Assembly: GCF_001690495.1 (NCBI RefSeq) | Contig: NZ_LZGS01000037.1 | Coordinates: 1-64,000, forward strand | Direction of reading: 5' to 3' | Origin: Gilliamella sp. App4-10 | Lineage (GTDB): Bacteria; Pseudomonadota; Gammaproteobacteria; Enterobacterales; Orbaceae | Length of the DNA stretch: 64,000 nt | Part shown: in pieces, positions 13,711 to 21,782 of the stretch | How the letters are laid out: every line of letters begins with the position of its first letter | How positions within the stretch are numbered: the stretch's first letter is position 1 | The notes under the pieces: model-generated | What the model saw: only the letters and a program-made list of their open reading frames with translations | Databases searched by the model: none | Told to the model about the DNA's origin: nothing | Program-made: the position numbers and the translations under genes

Positions 13711-13747
13711 TAAAAAAAATTCAGGAAAAACTACGTTTCAGTATAAA
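13711..13747 (-). repeat. Dispersed intergenic repeat, diverged copy C
   Basis: On the reverse strand this reads TATACTGAAACG, then TTTTTCCTGAA and a T-run, aligning with copies at 51772-51810 and 56427-56464. It sits in the divergent gap between tsaE and tusB. More diverged than the other two full copies. Confidence 0.4.
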
Positions 13748-13761
13748 AAGTGAAAAAAATA

Positions 13762-14043
13762 ATGTTACATACTATATCGACAGCAAATCAATCAACCATA
13801 GATCTACAATTAATATCAGCTCAAGATACCGTATTATTCTGGCAAAATGGCGTTATTCTGGCTATACAAAATAATCCACTATTCAATGACATCATCAACA
13901 AAACCAAACATTGTTATATCATCGACAACGATATTGAGGCTCGCGGACTTAGCAAGATAATTGATTCAAGACTTAAAATTATTAATATGCAACAAGTCGT
14001 TGAACTTACAGCTAACCATTTTCCACAAATGAACTGGGAATGA
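13762..14043 (+). CDS. tusB: Sulfurtransferase TusB/DsrH-like protein
   Basis: TusB is part of the TusBCD relay that passes persulfide sulfur from cysteine desulfurase via TusA to TusE and MnmA for 2-thiouridine in tRNA. The protein starts MLHTI, contains the DNDIEARGL stretch that aligns with the NEDLIARGL motif of E. coli TusB and ends NHFPQMNW like E. coli KHPSQMAW. Length 93 aa (E. coli 95). A GTG at 13750 would add MKKI; the MLHT start is the conserved one. Unusually, no tusC or tusD adjoins it. Confidence 0.85.
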   Translation: MLHTISTANQSTIDLQLISAQDTVLFWQNGVILAIQNNPLFNDIINKTKHCYIIDNDIEARGLSKIIDSRLKIINMQQVVELTANHFPQMNWE

Positions 14044-14065
14044 CTTCAGATCATGATGCTCATCA

Positions 14066-14194
14066 TTGCCACCTGATGTGTTGCCTAAAAAGAACCTAGC
14101 TTTTATTAAAAAATGCTACGGTGAGGACTTTCAGCCGAGTAACATCAGATTATGGCACAAGAAAGCGAAAATAAAGAACAAAAATAACAAATAA
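14066..14194 (+). pseudogene. Possible frameshifted remnant downstream of tusB
   Basis: A 42-codon open frame with plausible protein composition (FIKKCYGEDFQPSNIRLWHKK) ends at TAA 14192-14194 but has no usable start. The adjacent frame from ATG 14039 overlaps the tusB stop and gives a His/Cys-rich 19-mer. One single-base indel near 14080-14098 would join them. I do not recognise the family. Confidence 0.3.
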
Positions 14195-14698
14195 AATCCT
14201 GAAAAAGGCGCATAACAAAACAGATCTTTAAACTCAGGTTAAGGTACCGACTAGTTAAACCCTACCATAATTAAAATAAACACTTTAATCCCAAAACCAA
14301 GCCTGAGTATTCAATTTTCCTTACCATAAATCCATCAAAAGTACATCATAAGTGACAATAGTACAGACAATGATTTCACGGGAAAGAGACCTTCGGTTAA
14401 CGCTTATTTGGTTAATCTAGTTATATGATAGATAGTTAAAGTTGTGAATCCAAATATTGCATTAAATGTATATAATAATCCATTAATATCATTTAGCAAG
14501 ACTGAACCTATATTATGCTTTTCTACTTACCTGCCCGAATAAAATTTTGACAAGAAGTAAACACATCTACAGCAGTGCCTAACCTTCTCGAGATTACATT
14601 TATGCGTCCGGCGGTTATCGATTTTGACTCTAATTTTGTTAAAATGCGTGATAGAATAACCATTTGTAAATTAAAACTTTTTAATTAAATATATTTAT

Positions 14699-14727
14699 TT
14701 TCTGAAACTTCTTTACAAAAAAGTCAT
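14699..14727 (+). repeat. Dispersed intergenic repeat, partial copy D
   Basis: TTCTGAAACTTCTTTACAAA followed by AAAGTCA resembles the right half of copy A (CCTGAAAGTTTTTTACAAAA then TAGTCA at 51793-51817). The hairpin half is absent. Confidence 0.35.
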
Positions 14728-14742
14728 CTTTTTAAAATGAAT

Positions 14743-14764
14743 TTCACTGCCAATTGGCAGTGAA
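14743..14764 (-). terminator. Perfect 22-bp palindrome, probable scrB terminator
   Basis: Arms TTCACTGCC (14743-14751) and GGCAGTGAA (14756-14764) surround AATT, seven bases past the scrB stop on the reverse strand. The following T-tract is weak (ATTCATTTTAAAAAG), so termination may be inefficient or the element may stabilise the mRNA 3' end. Confidence 0.6.
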
Positions 14765-14770
14765 TAGACA

Positions 14771-16240
14771 TTACGCATAAATAGAATTCAATTGCCAACT
14801 TTCCAATTTTGTCACTTTCGCTTTTCCATTTTCAGCAAAGAGGTTGATGACTCGCTCGGCGGGTAATTGTGGGTAAATACGGCTCGTAAGGCTATACAAA
14901 TCATTATTAACAAAAACCTCGACAGATGAGGCATCAATAAAAATATGCAAAGTTAGCTTATCTGTTTTTGGTAGCGGTACGCTACGATAACCGCTTAATT
15001 CAAGACCGGATAAACTGCGATCAAGTATAATTCGATCGGATTGTAAATCAACATATAGTAACGTTGCTTGTTTACCATCTCCAGTGGCTGCAAGTTGCAA
15101 ACCAAAACGTTCAGCATCGCTTTTATTTAAATCAAATTCAACATTAAGTTCGCAACTAATAGATTGAATATTGGTGTGTTTAAGTTCATTACTCAGCATT
15201 ATTTCACCAAATGATTCCGTTTTTTCGCGCAATGCTTCAAGTTCTTTAATCGGGCGGTTTCGGACACTATTATCTTGATCTAAAGTGAGTTCACGTGGCA
15301 GCGTAAATGCACCAGCCCATTTATCGTTTTTGCTTGGCATCGCTGACTCCCACATATCCATCCAAGCAAACACAATGCGACGCCCATCAGCAGCAAGAAA
15401 TGATTGCGGTGCATAAAAATCATGCCCAAAATCCATCTCTTGAAAAGGTTTAATAATTGTAAATTGTTGCCCTGGCTGCCAGTTACCTACAATATAGCCC
15501 GATTGAAATCGATTGCGGTACTGGTAGCCAGTTGCTTTCATACCTTGTGGAGAAAACATCAAAATCCATTTATCACCCAGTGGAAAAAAGTCTGGACATT
15601 CAAGCATATAAACATCAGGATCGATATCACTTACCACGACATGATCAAATATCCAATTTTTTAAGTCATCTGAACAATAAAGTAAAACTTGCCCCACATC
15701 ATTTGGCGTTCGTTGACCAACCACCATCCACCATTTGCCATCTTGTTGCCACACTTTAGGATCGCGAAAGTGCATAATGCCATTTTTTGGCGCAAGTACT
15801 GTGCCTTGCTTTTCAAAATGAATGCCATCTTTGCTACTCGCCAAACATTGGACTTGCCGAATCTGCTCATCATTACCTTGACCTGCTAACCAAAGATGAC
15901 CTGTATAAATTAAGCATAATTCACCATGGTTATCGACCGCTGAGCCAGAAAAACAACCGCTTTTATCAAATTCTTGATCAGGAGCAATCGCAATTGGCAA
16001 TCTACGCCATGTAACCAAATCATCACTAACAGCATGCCCCCAATGCATTGGCCCCCAATTTTCATCGTAAGGATGATGCTGATAAAAAGCATGATATTGA
16101 CCGTTAAAGTAAATCAAACCATTAGGATCATTCATCCAACCTGCTGAGGGAGCTAAATGAAAATGTGGGTAGTATTGTTTATTCATCACTTTTTCTAACG
16201 CTTTAACAGCTTGATTGGCTTTATCAATAGCAGTAGACAT
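14771..16240 (-). CDS. scrB: Sucrose-6-phosphate hydrolase / beta-fructofuranosidase (GH32)
   Basis: A GH32 enzyme that cleaves sucrose-6-phosphate (or sucrose) to glucose-6-phosphate (or glucose) and fructose. The nucleophile Asp38 is in WMNDPNG, the transition-state Asp in FRDPKV and the acid/base Glu in ECPDFF; a C-terminal beta-sandwich follows from about residue 340. No signal peptide, so it is cytosolic and fits phosphorylated sucrose from a PTS. I choose ATG 16240 because AAAGGGG lies five bases upstream; a TTG at 16261 would overlap that site. Divergent from scrK. Confidence 0.92.
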   Translation of the reverse strand: MSTAIDKANQAVKALEKVMNKQYYPHFHLAPSAGWMNDPNGLIYFNGQYHAFYQHHPYDENWGPMHWGHAVSDDLVTWRRLPIAIAPDQEFDKSGCFSGSAVDNHGELCLIYTGHLWLAGQGNDEQIRQVQCLASSKDGIHFEKQGTVLAPKNGIMHFRDPKVWQQDGKWWMVVGQRTPNDVGQVLLYCSDDLKNWIFDHVVVSDIDPDVYMLECPDFFPLGDKWILMFSPQGMKATGYQYRNRFQSGYIVGNWQPGQQFTIIKPFQEMDFGHDFYAPQSFLAADGRRIVFAWMDMWESAMPSKNDKWAGAFTLPRELTLDQDNSVRNRPIKELEALREKTESFGEIMLSNELKHTNIQSISCELNVEFDLNKSDAERFGLQLAATGDGKQATLLYVDLQSDRIILDRSLSGLELSGYRSVPLPKTDKLTLHIFIDASSVEVFVNNDLYSLTSRIYPQLPAERVINLFAENGKAKVTKLESWQLNSIYA

Positions 16241-16262
16241 AAAAACCCCTTTTTTATCCAAT

Positions 16263-16282
16263 ATTAGATACCTTTATCTAAT
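16263..16282 (-). repeat. Inverted repeat in the scrB leader
   Basis: ATTAGATA (16263-16270), CCTT, TATCTAAT (16275-16282): perfect 8-bp arms just upstream of the scrB ribosome-binding site. Could be an RNA hairpin or a second operator. Confidence 0.4.
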
Positions 16283-16297
16283 GGTATCTTAATTTAA

Positions 16298-16313
16298 CTG
16301 TTAACGTTAACTG
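16298..16313. promoter_or_regulatory. LacI-family operator-like palindrome 1
   Basis: TTAACGTTAA core (16301-16310) inside the perfect palindrome GTTAACGTTAAC. The central CG dyad is typical of LacI/GalR-family operators such as those bound by sucrose regulators. It recurs 57 bp away at 16358-16367, in the scrB-scrK divergent region. Confidence 0.6.
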
Positions 16314-16336
16314 TTAATGAAATTAGAGATAAAATA

Positions 16337-16352
16337 TGTGATGATAGTCACA
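16337..16352. promoter_or_regulatory. CRP-cAMP binding site
   Basis: TGTGATGATAGTCACA matches the CRP consensus TGTGA-N6-TCACA at all ten fixed positions. It lies between the two LacI-type palindromes in the divergent scrB/scrK control region, implying catabolite activation of one or both genes. Confidence 0.8.
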
Positions 16353-16357
16353 CATTT

Positions 16358-16369
16358 TTAACGTTAACA
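16358..16369. promoter_or_regulatory. LacI-family operator-like palindrome 2
   Basis: TTAACGTTAACA repeats the core found at 16301-16310. The pair could support looping repression across the CRP site. No LacI-family gene lies in this window, so the cognate regulator would be encoded elsewhere. Confidence 0.55.
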
Positions 16370-16558
16370 ATGAATTTTTTGCCAAATGATTTAGTCTATG
16401 ACAAACTTTTAAAATATAACCATCATTAATTCAATAATAAATTAAACATCAAAGACTTTATTAAAAGGCAAGAAGATGACGTATTTCACAAAATTAAAAT
16501 AATCTGCCTCTACGCTAGATTAGATTACCTTAGTCACTAACTATAATCGAGTTAAAAA

Positions 16559-17518
16559 ATGAATAATACTAAAGTTTGGTCCCTTGGGGATGCCGTTATT
16601 GATTTGTTACCATTTGGTGATATGAATTATAAAGCTTGTGCAGGTGGCGCGCCGGCCAATGTGGCGATTGGTATTGCTAAATTGGGGCTACCTTCTGCTT
16701 TTATTGGCCGTGTTGGTAATGATCCTTTTGGTCATTTTATGGAAAAAACGTTCCGTGACTATCATGTTGATTGTCAAAGCCTTGAAAAAGATGATCACTA
16801 TAAAACAAGTACTGTTGTTGTTGATTTAGGTCAAAATGGGGAACGGAGTTTTACTTTTTTAGTTTCGCCATCAGCCGACCAATTTTTGTCTGAGCAAGCG
16901 ATACCTGATTTTAACCAAGATATTTTACATTTTTGCTCTTTGGCGCTAGTCGGCCATACTTGTCGACAAACGCTTAAAACCGCTATTAAAAACCTTACCG
17001 CAAAAAATGGCTTGATCAGCTTTGATATTAACTTGCGCGAGCAGATGTGGGAAAATAAAGATGAAATGCGCACAACGATTACGCAATTTTGTCATGATGC
17101 CGATATACTCAAACTATCAGATGAAGAATTATTTTGGCTCACTCAAGACAATGACTGGCATGAAGCATTAAATAAATTACAACAACACTATGAAGCACCA
17201 TTAAAATTAATTACTAAAGGTAAAGATGGCAGCATTGTATTATGGCAAGGCAAAATATTTTCTTTTGATTCATATCATGTAAATAGTATTGATACTACTG
17301 GTGCAGGCGATGCCTTTGTGGCAGGACTACTTAGCAGTATTGCGTCATCGGGAATGCCTGAAGATAAACTCATGTTAGAAAGCATGATGACGATCGCTAG
17401 TGCGTGCGGTGCCTTAGCAACCACTCAAAAAGGCGCGTTAACGGCATTACCCGATAGCACATTTTTACAAGCTTTTATTAGCGATAATCCAACATTAACG
17501 GCTAAACAACTCGCTTAG
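16559..17518 (+). CDS. scrK: Fructokinase (PfkB/ribokinase family)
   Basis: Phosphorylates fructose, here most likely the fructose released by the divergent scrB. The PfkB fold is evident: an N-terminal GGAPANVAIGIAKLG substrate motif (about residues 29-43) and the C-terminal DTTGAGDAFVAG signature with the catalytic Asp (about 242-253). Length 319 aa is normal for fructokinases. A GAG-based ribosome site precedes the ATG. No sucrose permease or PTS IIBC gene accompanies it. Confidence 0.9.
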   Translation: MNNTKVWSLGDAVIDLLPFGDMNYKACAGGAPANVAIGIAKLGLPSAFIGRVGNDPFGHFMEKTFRDYHVDCQSLEKDDHYKTSTVVVDLGQNGERSFTFLVSPSADQFLSEQAIPDFNQDILHFCSLALVGHTCRQTLKTAIKNLTAKNGLISFDINLREQMWENKDEMRTTITQFCHDADILKLSDEELFWLTQDNDWHEALNKLQQHYEAPLKLITKGKDGSIVLWQGKIFSFDSYHVNSIDTTGAGDAFVAGLLSSIASSGMPEDKLMLESMMTIASACGALATTQKGALTALPDSTFLQAFISDNPTLTAKQLA

Positions 17519-17534
17519 CCAATAAAGCATGAAT

Positions 17535-17589
17535 AGGGCAGCAAAGTTGAACACAATATTTTCAAAATGTCATTGTGATTGACTGCCCT
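17535..17589. terminator. Structured convergent gap between scrK and dxr
   Basis: Outer arms AGGGCAG (17535-17541) and CTGCCCT (17583-17589) enclose inner arms CACAAT (17552-17557) and ATTGTG (17572-17577). It could end both convergent transcripts, but neither strand shows a proper T-run. Confidence 0.4.
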
Positions 17590-17631
17590 TACGACCTATT
17601 TAATCCATTGATTATAAAAATTAAATAGCAT

Positions 17632-18810
17632 TTAACACAGACCACATTGTGATCTTGCCCATTGATCTATCATAAAAACATCGTCAATAGTCGATGGTTC
17701 AGGGAAAGCCAATTGATCTAATACTTTTGCTACATTTTTGGCAATATCCATAAAACCTATTTTATGTTGCAAAAATGCTTCTACCGCAATTTCATTCGCT
17801 GCGTTAAGTGCCGTTGTGGCAGCTTGCCCTTGATCGGACGCTTCTATTGCCAATTTTAAACAAGGATAACGATTAAAATCAGGTTGTTTAAACGTTAAAG
17901 CCGAAATTTGACAAAAATCCAAAGGTGGTACACTTGATGGAACCCGATCGGGGTAAGACATAGCATAAGCAATCGGCGTACACATATCAGGCACACCCAG
18001 TTCTGCCACCACACTACCATCTTGATAACGTACCATGGAGTGAATAATCGATTGCGGATGAATAATAATTTCCATTTCGTCAGCATTTGCATTAAATAAC
18101 CAACGTGCTTCGATATACTCAAGTCCTTTATTCATCATGGTTGCCGAATCCACAGAAATCTTTTTACCCATCGACCAGTTAGGATGTGCAACCGCTTGTG
18201 CTGGCGTAACCGATGCAAGCTTATCGAATTCCCAATCGCGAAACGGCCCACCAGAACCTGTTAAAACTATTTTAGTAATACCCTGTTCAGCCAAATTCGC
18301 AAAACCTAAATTATGCTGTACTGCCATTGGCAAACTTTGAAAAATAGCGTTATGTTCACTATCCACCGGCAACAGTTCAGCGCCATACTCTTTAACCGCT
18401 TGCATAAACAGATGTCCACAGGTCACGAGTGATTCTTTATTAGCAAGCAAAATACGTTTACCTTTTTTAATTGCCGCAAGGGTTGGTTTTAGCCCAGCAG
18501 CACCCACAATAGCGGCCATCACTTGATCGACTTCGGGCAACTGCGATAAATCACAAATGGCTTGTTCACCGCTTAACACTTCAATATCCAATTTTAGATT
18601 GGCAAGATTTGCTCTTAGCTCCTTAGCCGCTTGCGCTGTTGCCATGGCAACGTATTTAGGCTTAAACATCAAACATTGCTCAGTCATTTTGGCAACATTA
18701 TTACCACCCACTAAGGCATACGCCTTAAACAGATGTGGATTTTGAGCAATAACGGTTAGCGTACTGCAACCAATTGAACCTGTCGACCCTAAAATTGTGA
18801 TATTTTTCAT
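17632..18810 (-). CDS. dxr: 1-deoxy-D-xylulose 5-phosphate reductoisomerase
   Basis: Dxr (IspC) makes 2-C-methyl-erythritol 4-phosphate with NADPH, the committed step of the MEP isoprenoid pathway. The NADPH motif GSTGSIG is at residues 8-14, with LLANKESLV near 123, the metal-binding [11 protein letters not shown] near 150 and the GSGGPFRDW loop near 185. Length 392 aa (E. coli 398). It starts one base after the deoR stop with no Shine-Dalgarno visible, so it appears translationally coupled to deoR. In relatives dxr normally follows frr; here frr is about 7 kb upstream. Confidence 0.97.
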   Translation of the reverse strand: MKNITILGSTGSIGCSTLTVIAQNPHLFKAYALVGGNNVAKMTEQCLMFKPKYVAMATAQAAKELRANLANLKLDIEVLSGEQAICDLSQLPEVDQVMAAIVGAAGLKPTLAAIKKGKRILLANKESLVTCGHLFMQAVKEYGAELLPVDSEHNAIFQSLPMAVQHNLGFANLAEQGITKIVLTGSGGPFRDWEFDKLASVTPAQAVAHPNWSMGKKISVDSATMMNKGLEYIEARWLFNANADEMEIIIHPQSIIHSMVRYQDGSVVAELGVPDMCTPIAYAMSYPDRVPSSVPPLDFCQISALTFKQPDFNRYPCLKLAIEASDQGQAATTALNAANEIAVEAFLQHKIGFMDIAKNVAKVLDQLAFPEPSTIDDVFMIDQWARSQCGLC

Positions 18811-18811
18811 A

Positions 18812-19573
18812 TTAATACATTAAATCTATATTATGGTTAGCTAAAAAATTAATAAATTCCTTGGTTGGCACTTTATCTGTAATAATTTGATTAAACAGCG
18901 TTAACTCACCAATAAAAGCCGGTTTAACTTGATTAAATTTAGTATGATCGGCAATCAAAATATTCTGACCTGATTTTTTTATAGCCTGCAATTTCATATC
19001 AAGTTCATCAAAATGATAACAAGTTGCACCTTGTTCAATATCGATCCCCGCGGCCGAAATAAACGCTTTATTTGGGCAAATCGAATTGAATTCACTATGC
19101 TGTCCAATAGTGCTAAAAATCGCATTATTAGCCTGATAATGACCACCACATAAAATTGTCTTACAATTAGATTTATTTTGTAATGCTAAAAATGCGTTTA
19201 ATGAATAACAGATAGCAGTAAAAGTTATTTCATCATCAATAGCATCAATGATAAAAGGGATTGTGGTACCGCAATCAAAAAAGATGGTATCGTTTGCAAA
19301 AACAAGTTTGCTTGCTAATTTAGCAATATGTAACTTTTCGTTAACTTGTTTATCTTGTTGGTCTGATAAAAAATATTGCGTTGTTTGATAACGAGTTTCA
19401 CTAACAATATAACCCCCTAAAACAGTTAATGATGTAGGAATGTTATTTAAATCTCGGCGAATGGTCATTTCGGAAACCGCTAACAACTTAGCGGCTTCTT
19501 TTAAATGAATCTTATCTGTTTTTTTTAAAAGTTGAATAAGATCATTCACTCTTTTTTGTGATTGTGTTTCCAT
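18812..19573 (-). CDS. deoR: Deoxyribonucleoside operon repressor DeoR
   Basis: DeoR represses deoxynucleoside catabolism and is induced by deoxyribose-5-phosphate, the substrate of DeoC. An N-terminal winged helix-turn-helix ([19 protein letters not shown], about residues 21-40) precedes a sugar-phosphate sensor domain with FFDCGTT and [12 protein letters not shown]-like stretches close to E. coli DeoR. It ends in DLMY, where E. coli ends in KLMY. I start at METQ (19573, 253 aa; E. coli 252) with GGGAT upstream; the longer frame to 19600 adds unconserved residues. Two DeoR boxes precede deoC. Confidence 0.93.
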   Translation of the reverse strand: METQSQKRVNDLIQLLKKTDKIHLKEAAKLLAVSEMTIRRDLNNIPTSLTVLGGYIVSETRYQTTQYFLSDQQDKQVNEKLHIAKLASKLVFANDTIFFDCGTTIPFIIDAIDDEITFTAICYSLNAFLALQNKSNCKTILCGGHYQANNAIFSTIGQHSEFNSICPNKAFISAAGIDIEQGATCYHFDELDMKLQAIKKSGQNILIADHTKFNQVKPAFIGELTLFNQIITDKVPTKEFINFLANHNIDLMY

Positions 19574-19634
19574 GCTGATCCCATAAATCAACAGTAACAA
19601 GCTACATAAGTAGCTTATTAATTGATATCATTGA

Positions 19635-20300
19635 TTAATAATCACTGGTCGAAATTGCATCACCAGAAACAATCGCAATACCAGCACTAGCCCCTAAACG
19701 CGAAGCCCCCGCTTGAACCATTTTTTCAGCCGTTTGACGATCACGAATACCACCCGATGCCTTAACACCCATCTCATTGCCAACGGTATCACGCATCAAC
19801 TTAACATCCTCAACCGTTGCGCCAGATACACTAAACCCTGTTGAGGTTTTAACAAAAGCAACGCCGATTTGCTTACAGATTTCACAGACTTTAACAATTT
19901 CGTCTTTAGATAATAAGCAAGTTTCTAAAATCACTTTTAATGGCACAGCGCCACAAGCATTAAAGACCGCCTCAATATCTTGTTTAACCGCATCGAAATC
20001 ATTGCTTTTTAACCAACCTACATTGATAACCATATCGATTTCTTGCGCGCCAGCTTTAACCGCCATTTCAGTTTCAAAGGCTTTAGCGCTAGTCAGCATG
20101 GCACCAAGTGGAAAGCCAACCACCGCACACACTTTTACATCGCTACCTTTTAGTAAACTAGCCACTAAAGGCACATAGCCTGAATTTACACAAACTGAAT
20201 AAAAATGATATTGTTTAGCTTCTTCACAAAGTTTGGTTATTTGGTCTTTTGTTGCGTTCATTGCAAGTAAAGTATGATCGATATACTTTGCATAATTCAT
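19635..20300 (-). CDS. deoC: Deoxyribose-phosphate aldolase
   Basis: DeoC splits 2-deoxyribose-5-phosphate to glyceraldehyde-3-phosphate and acetaldehyde. The Schiff-base lysine is in FVKTSTGFS (about residues 150-158), with a second conserved lysine in VKASGGIR. At 221 aa it belongs to the short DeoC class and not the 259-aa E. coli type, although the neighbouring DeoR is E. coli-like. It is the first gene of deoC-deoR-dxr; no deoA, deoB or deoD is nearby. Confidence 0.95.
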   Translation of the reverse strand: MNYAKYIDHTLLAMNATKDQITKLCEEAKQYHFYSVCVNSGYVPLVASLLKGSDVKVCAVVGFPLGAMLTSAKAFETEMAVKAGAQEIDMVINVGWLKSNDFDAVKQDIEAVFNACGAVPLKVILETCLLSKDEIVKVCEICKQIGVAFVKTSTGFSVSGATVEDVKLMRDTVGNEMGVKASGGIRDRQTAEKMVQAGASRLGASAGIAIVSGDAISTSDY

Positions 20301-20361
20301 AGTGATGTCCTTAAAATTTTTAGTTTTGATGTCTAATTTAATGAATTTGTTAGGTGTAAAA

Positions 20362-20377
20362 TGTTATTTTAATAACA
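20362..20377. promoter_or_regulatory. DeoR operator, promoter-distal
   Basis: TGTTATTTTAATAACA is a 16-bp inverted repeat with the TGTTA-N6-TAACA form of the E. coli DeoR operator. It lies downstream of the predicted start site and 31 bp centre-to-centre (three helical turns) from the second box. Confidence 0.75.
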
Positions 20378-20392
20378 GATATAGGGTGATAA

Positions 20393-20408
20393 TGTTATTA
20401 TAGTAACA
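20393..20408. promoter_or_regulatory. DeoR operator overlapping the -10
   Basis: TGTTATTATAGTAACA has the same TGTTA-N6-TAACA architecture. It contains the deoC -10 hexamer, so binding would block RNA polymerase directly. Confidence 0.78.
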
Positions 20409-20425
20409 TTATGGGTAATTGTAAA
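20397..20425 (-). promoter_or_regulatory. Promoter of deoC-deoR-dxr
   Basis: On the reverse strand TTTACA (20420-20425), a 17-bp spacer and a perfect TATAAT (20397-20402). The start would be near 20390, about 90 nt before the deoC ATG. Confidence 0.8.
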
Positions 20426-20459
20426 AAATAGTACAGATAAAAATAAACAGGTTGTTGTT

Positions 20460-20485
20460 TTTTGTTTTTTTGGGAAAAAACAAAA
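20460..20485. repeat. A/T hairpin between deoC and the LysR gene
   Basis: TTTTGTTTTTT (20460-20470), TGGG, AAAAAACAAAA (20475-20485): perfect 11-bp arms. Located in the 508-bp divergent gap. Could be a cruciform or a transcription boundary; no gene was found in the rest of this gap. Confidence 0.4.
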
Positions 20486-20727
20486 TAAAAAACCCAATAA
20501 AATCAATATCTTTCCTGACTGGTTTTGGCATACAATCAGGCCTTTTTGGGTTAGTGCATAGAATGAATTAGGTGTAGTGGTTTCGGACGTTTTGACCTTG
20601 CCGTACTATATACCCATTAACTCGCTCGGCAATACTGAGTGGTAACAAAGAGTAACCTATCCAACTTAAGTCATTTATGGTAAAACATTTGTTAATTTTT
20701 AAATGATTATGTTAATAATGAAATATA

Positions 20728-20741
20728 AACAACACGTTGTT
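20728..20741. promoter_or_regulatory. Possible LysR-type autoregulatory site
   Basis: AACAACACGTTGTT (arms AACAA/TTGTT) lies about 70 bp before the LysR-family start, where such regulators usually bind. A call from position and symmetry only. Confidence 0.35.
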
Positions 20742-20808
20742 TTCTGACATAGCATCTTTTAAACATAAAAATCGAAGAATTTTTAAACAAGGATGATGGA
20801 AAAGGACA

Positions 20809-21687
20809 ATGATAGATATAAAAATTTTACGCTATTTTCTTGCTCTTGCTAAAGAAGAAAGTATTACCGCTGCCGCTAACCATTTGCATCTAACTCAACC
20901 TACTTTATCTCGTCAGTTGATGGAGCTTGAACAAACACTTGGCACCCCCCTATTTATTCGTGGCAGTAGGCGAATTACCTTGACCGATGAAGGAATACGA
21001 TTACGTAAACGTGCCGAGGAGATACTGGAACTTGTGCATAAAACAGAAGAAGAGTTTCAAGCACCCACAGAAAATATTAGTGGTGATATTTATATTGGTT
21101 GTGGTGAAACCGATGCAATGAAGTTGGTGGTGAGTGTGATTAAATCAATGCAAGAGGTTTACCCACACATCCGCATCCATATTTATAGTGGTAATGCAAA
21201 TGATGTCACCGAACGTATTGATAAGGGATTACTTGATTTTGGAGTGTTAATTGAACCAACTCATCTAACAAAATATGAATCATTGTGCCTTCCTCAACAA
21301 GATACATGGGGAGTTTTAATGAGAAAAGATTGTGCGTTGGCAAACCTTGAGGTCATTTCTCCATCTGATTTATGGTCATTACCACTGATTGTTTCCCAAC
21401 AAAAATATGTTAGTGATAGCATTGAACAATGGTTTAAACGAAACGATGAAAAATTAAATATTATTGCAACATATAACTTAATATTTAATGCAGCTTTAAT
21501 GGTTGAACAACATATCGGATATGCCTTGTGTTTAGATAAACTCATTAATACAGCGGGCGATAACCCGCTTTGTTTTAGACCTTTATATCCAAAATTAAAA
21601 GTAGATGTGAATATTGTCTGGAAAAAACATCATGTATTTTCTAAAGCTGCTGAACTGTTTTTAAAACAGCTAAAAGAACATTTTTGA
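20809..21687 (+). CDS. LysR-family transcriptional regulator
   Basis: A typical LysR protein of 292 aa: N-terminal winged helix-turn-helix (ITAAANHLHLTQPTLSRQ, about residues 19-36), linker helix to about 85, then a periplasmic-binding-protein-like effector domain. The ligand is unknown. AAAGG lies before the ATG. It converges on the alpha/beta hydrolase gene; regulators in such small clusters often control the neighbouring hydrolase and exporter, but that is inference. Confidence 0.88.
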   Translation: MIDIKILRYFLALAKEESITAAANHLHLTQPTLSRQLMELEQTLGTPLFIRGSRRITLTDEGIRLRKRAEEILELVHKTEEEFQAPTENISGDIYIGCGETDAMKLVVSVIKSMQEVYPHIRIHIYSGNANDVTERIDKGLLDFGVLIEPTHLTKYESLCLPQQDTWGVLMRKDCALANLEVISPSDLWSLPLIVSQQKYVSDSIEQWFKRNDEKLNIIATYNLIFNAALMVEQHIGYALCLDKLINTAGDNPLCFRPLYPKLKVDVNIVWKKHHVFSKAAELFLKQLKEHF

Positions 21688-21782
21688 TATTCTTCTGCCA
21701 TTTTATAATGATGAGTAAAAAAGGGAGCACCGTAATTCTGACTCCCTTTGCTGTGGAACAACATTTCATTAAAAATTAATCG

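Larger units (their letters stand above)
14044..14770. other. 727-bp gene-poor gap between tusB and scrB
   Basis: No complete gene is supported. Just after tusB (14039-14098) a 19-codon frame rich in His and Cys ends at TAG, and a different frame (14066-14194) reads through as a gene-like string with KKCYGEDFQPSNIRLWHKK before TAA, suggesting a frameshifted remnant. The rest has no convincing frame. The scrB-side end holds a partial dispersed repeat (14699-14727) and a strong palindrome (14743-14764). Confidence 0.5.

Noticed and set aside
19777-20178. A 133-codon plus-strand frame in deoC
   Set aside because: Antisense to deoC; low-complexity Ser/Thr/Ala/Leu composition typical of a shadow of a conserved gene.
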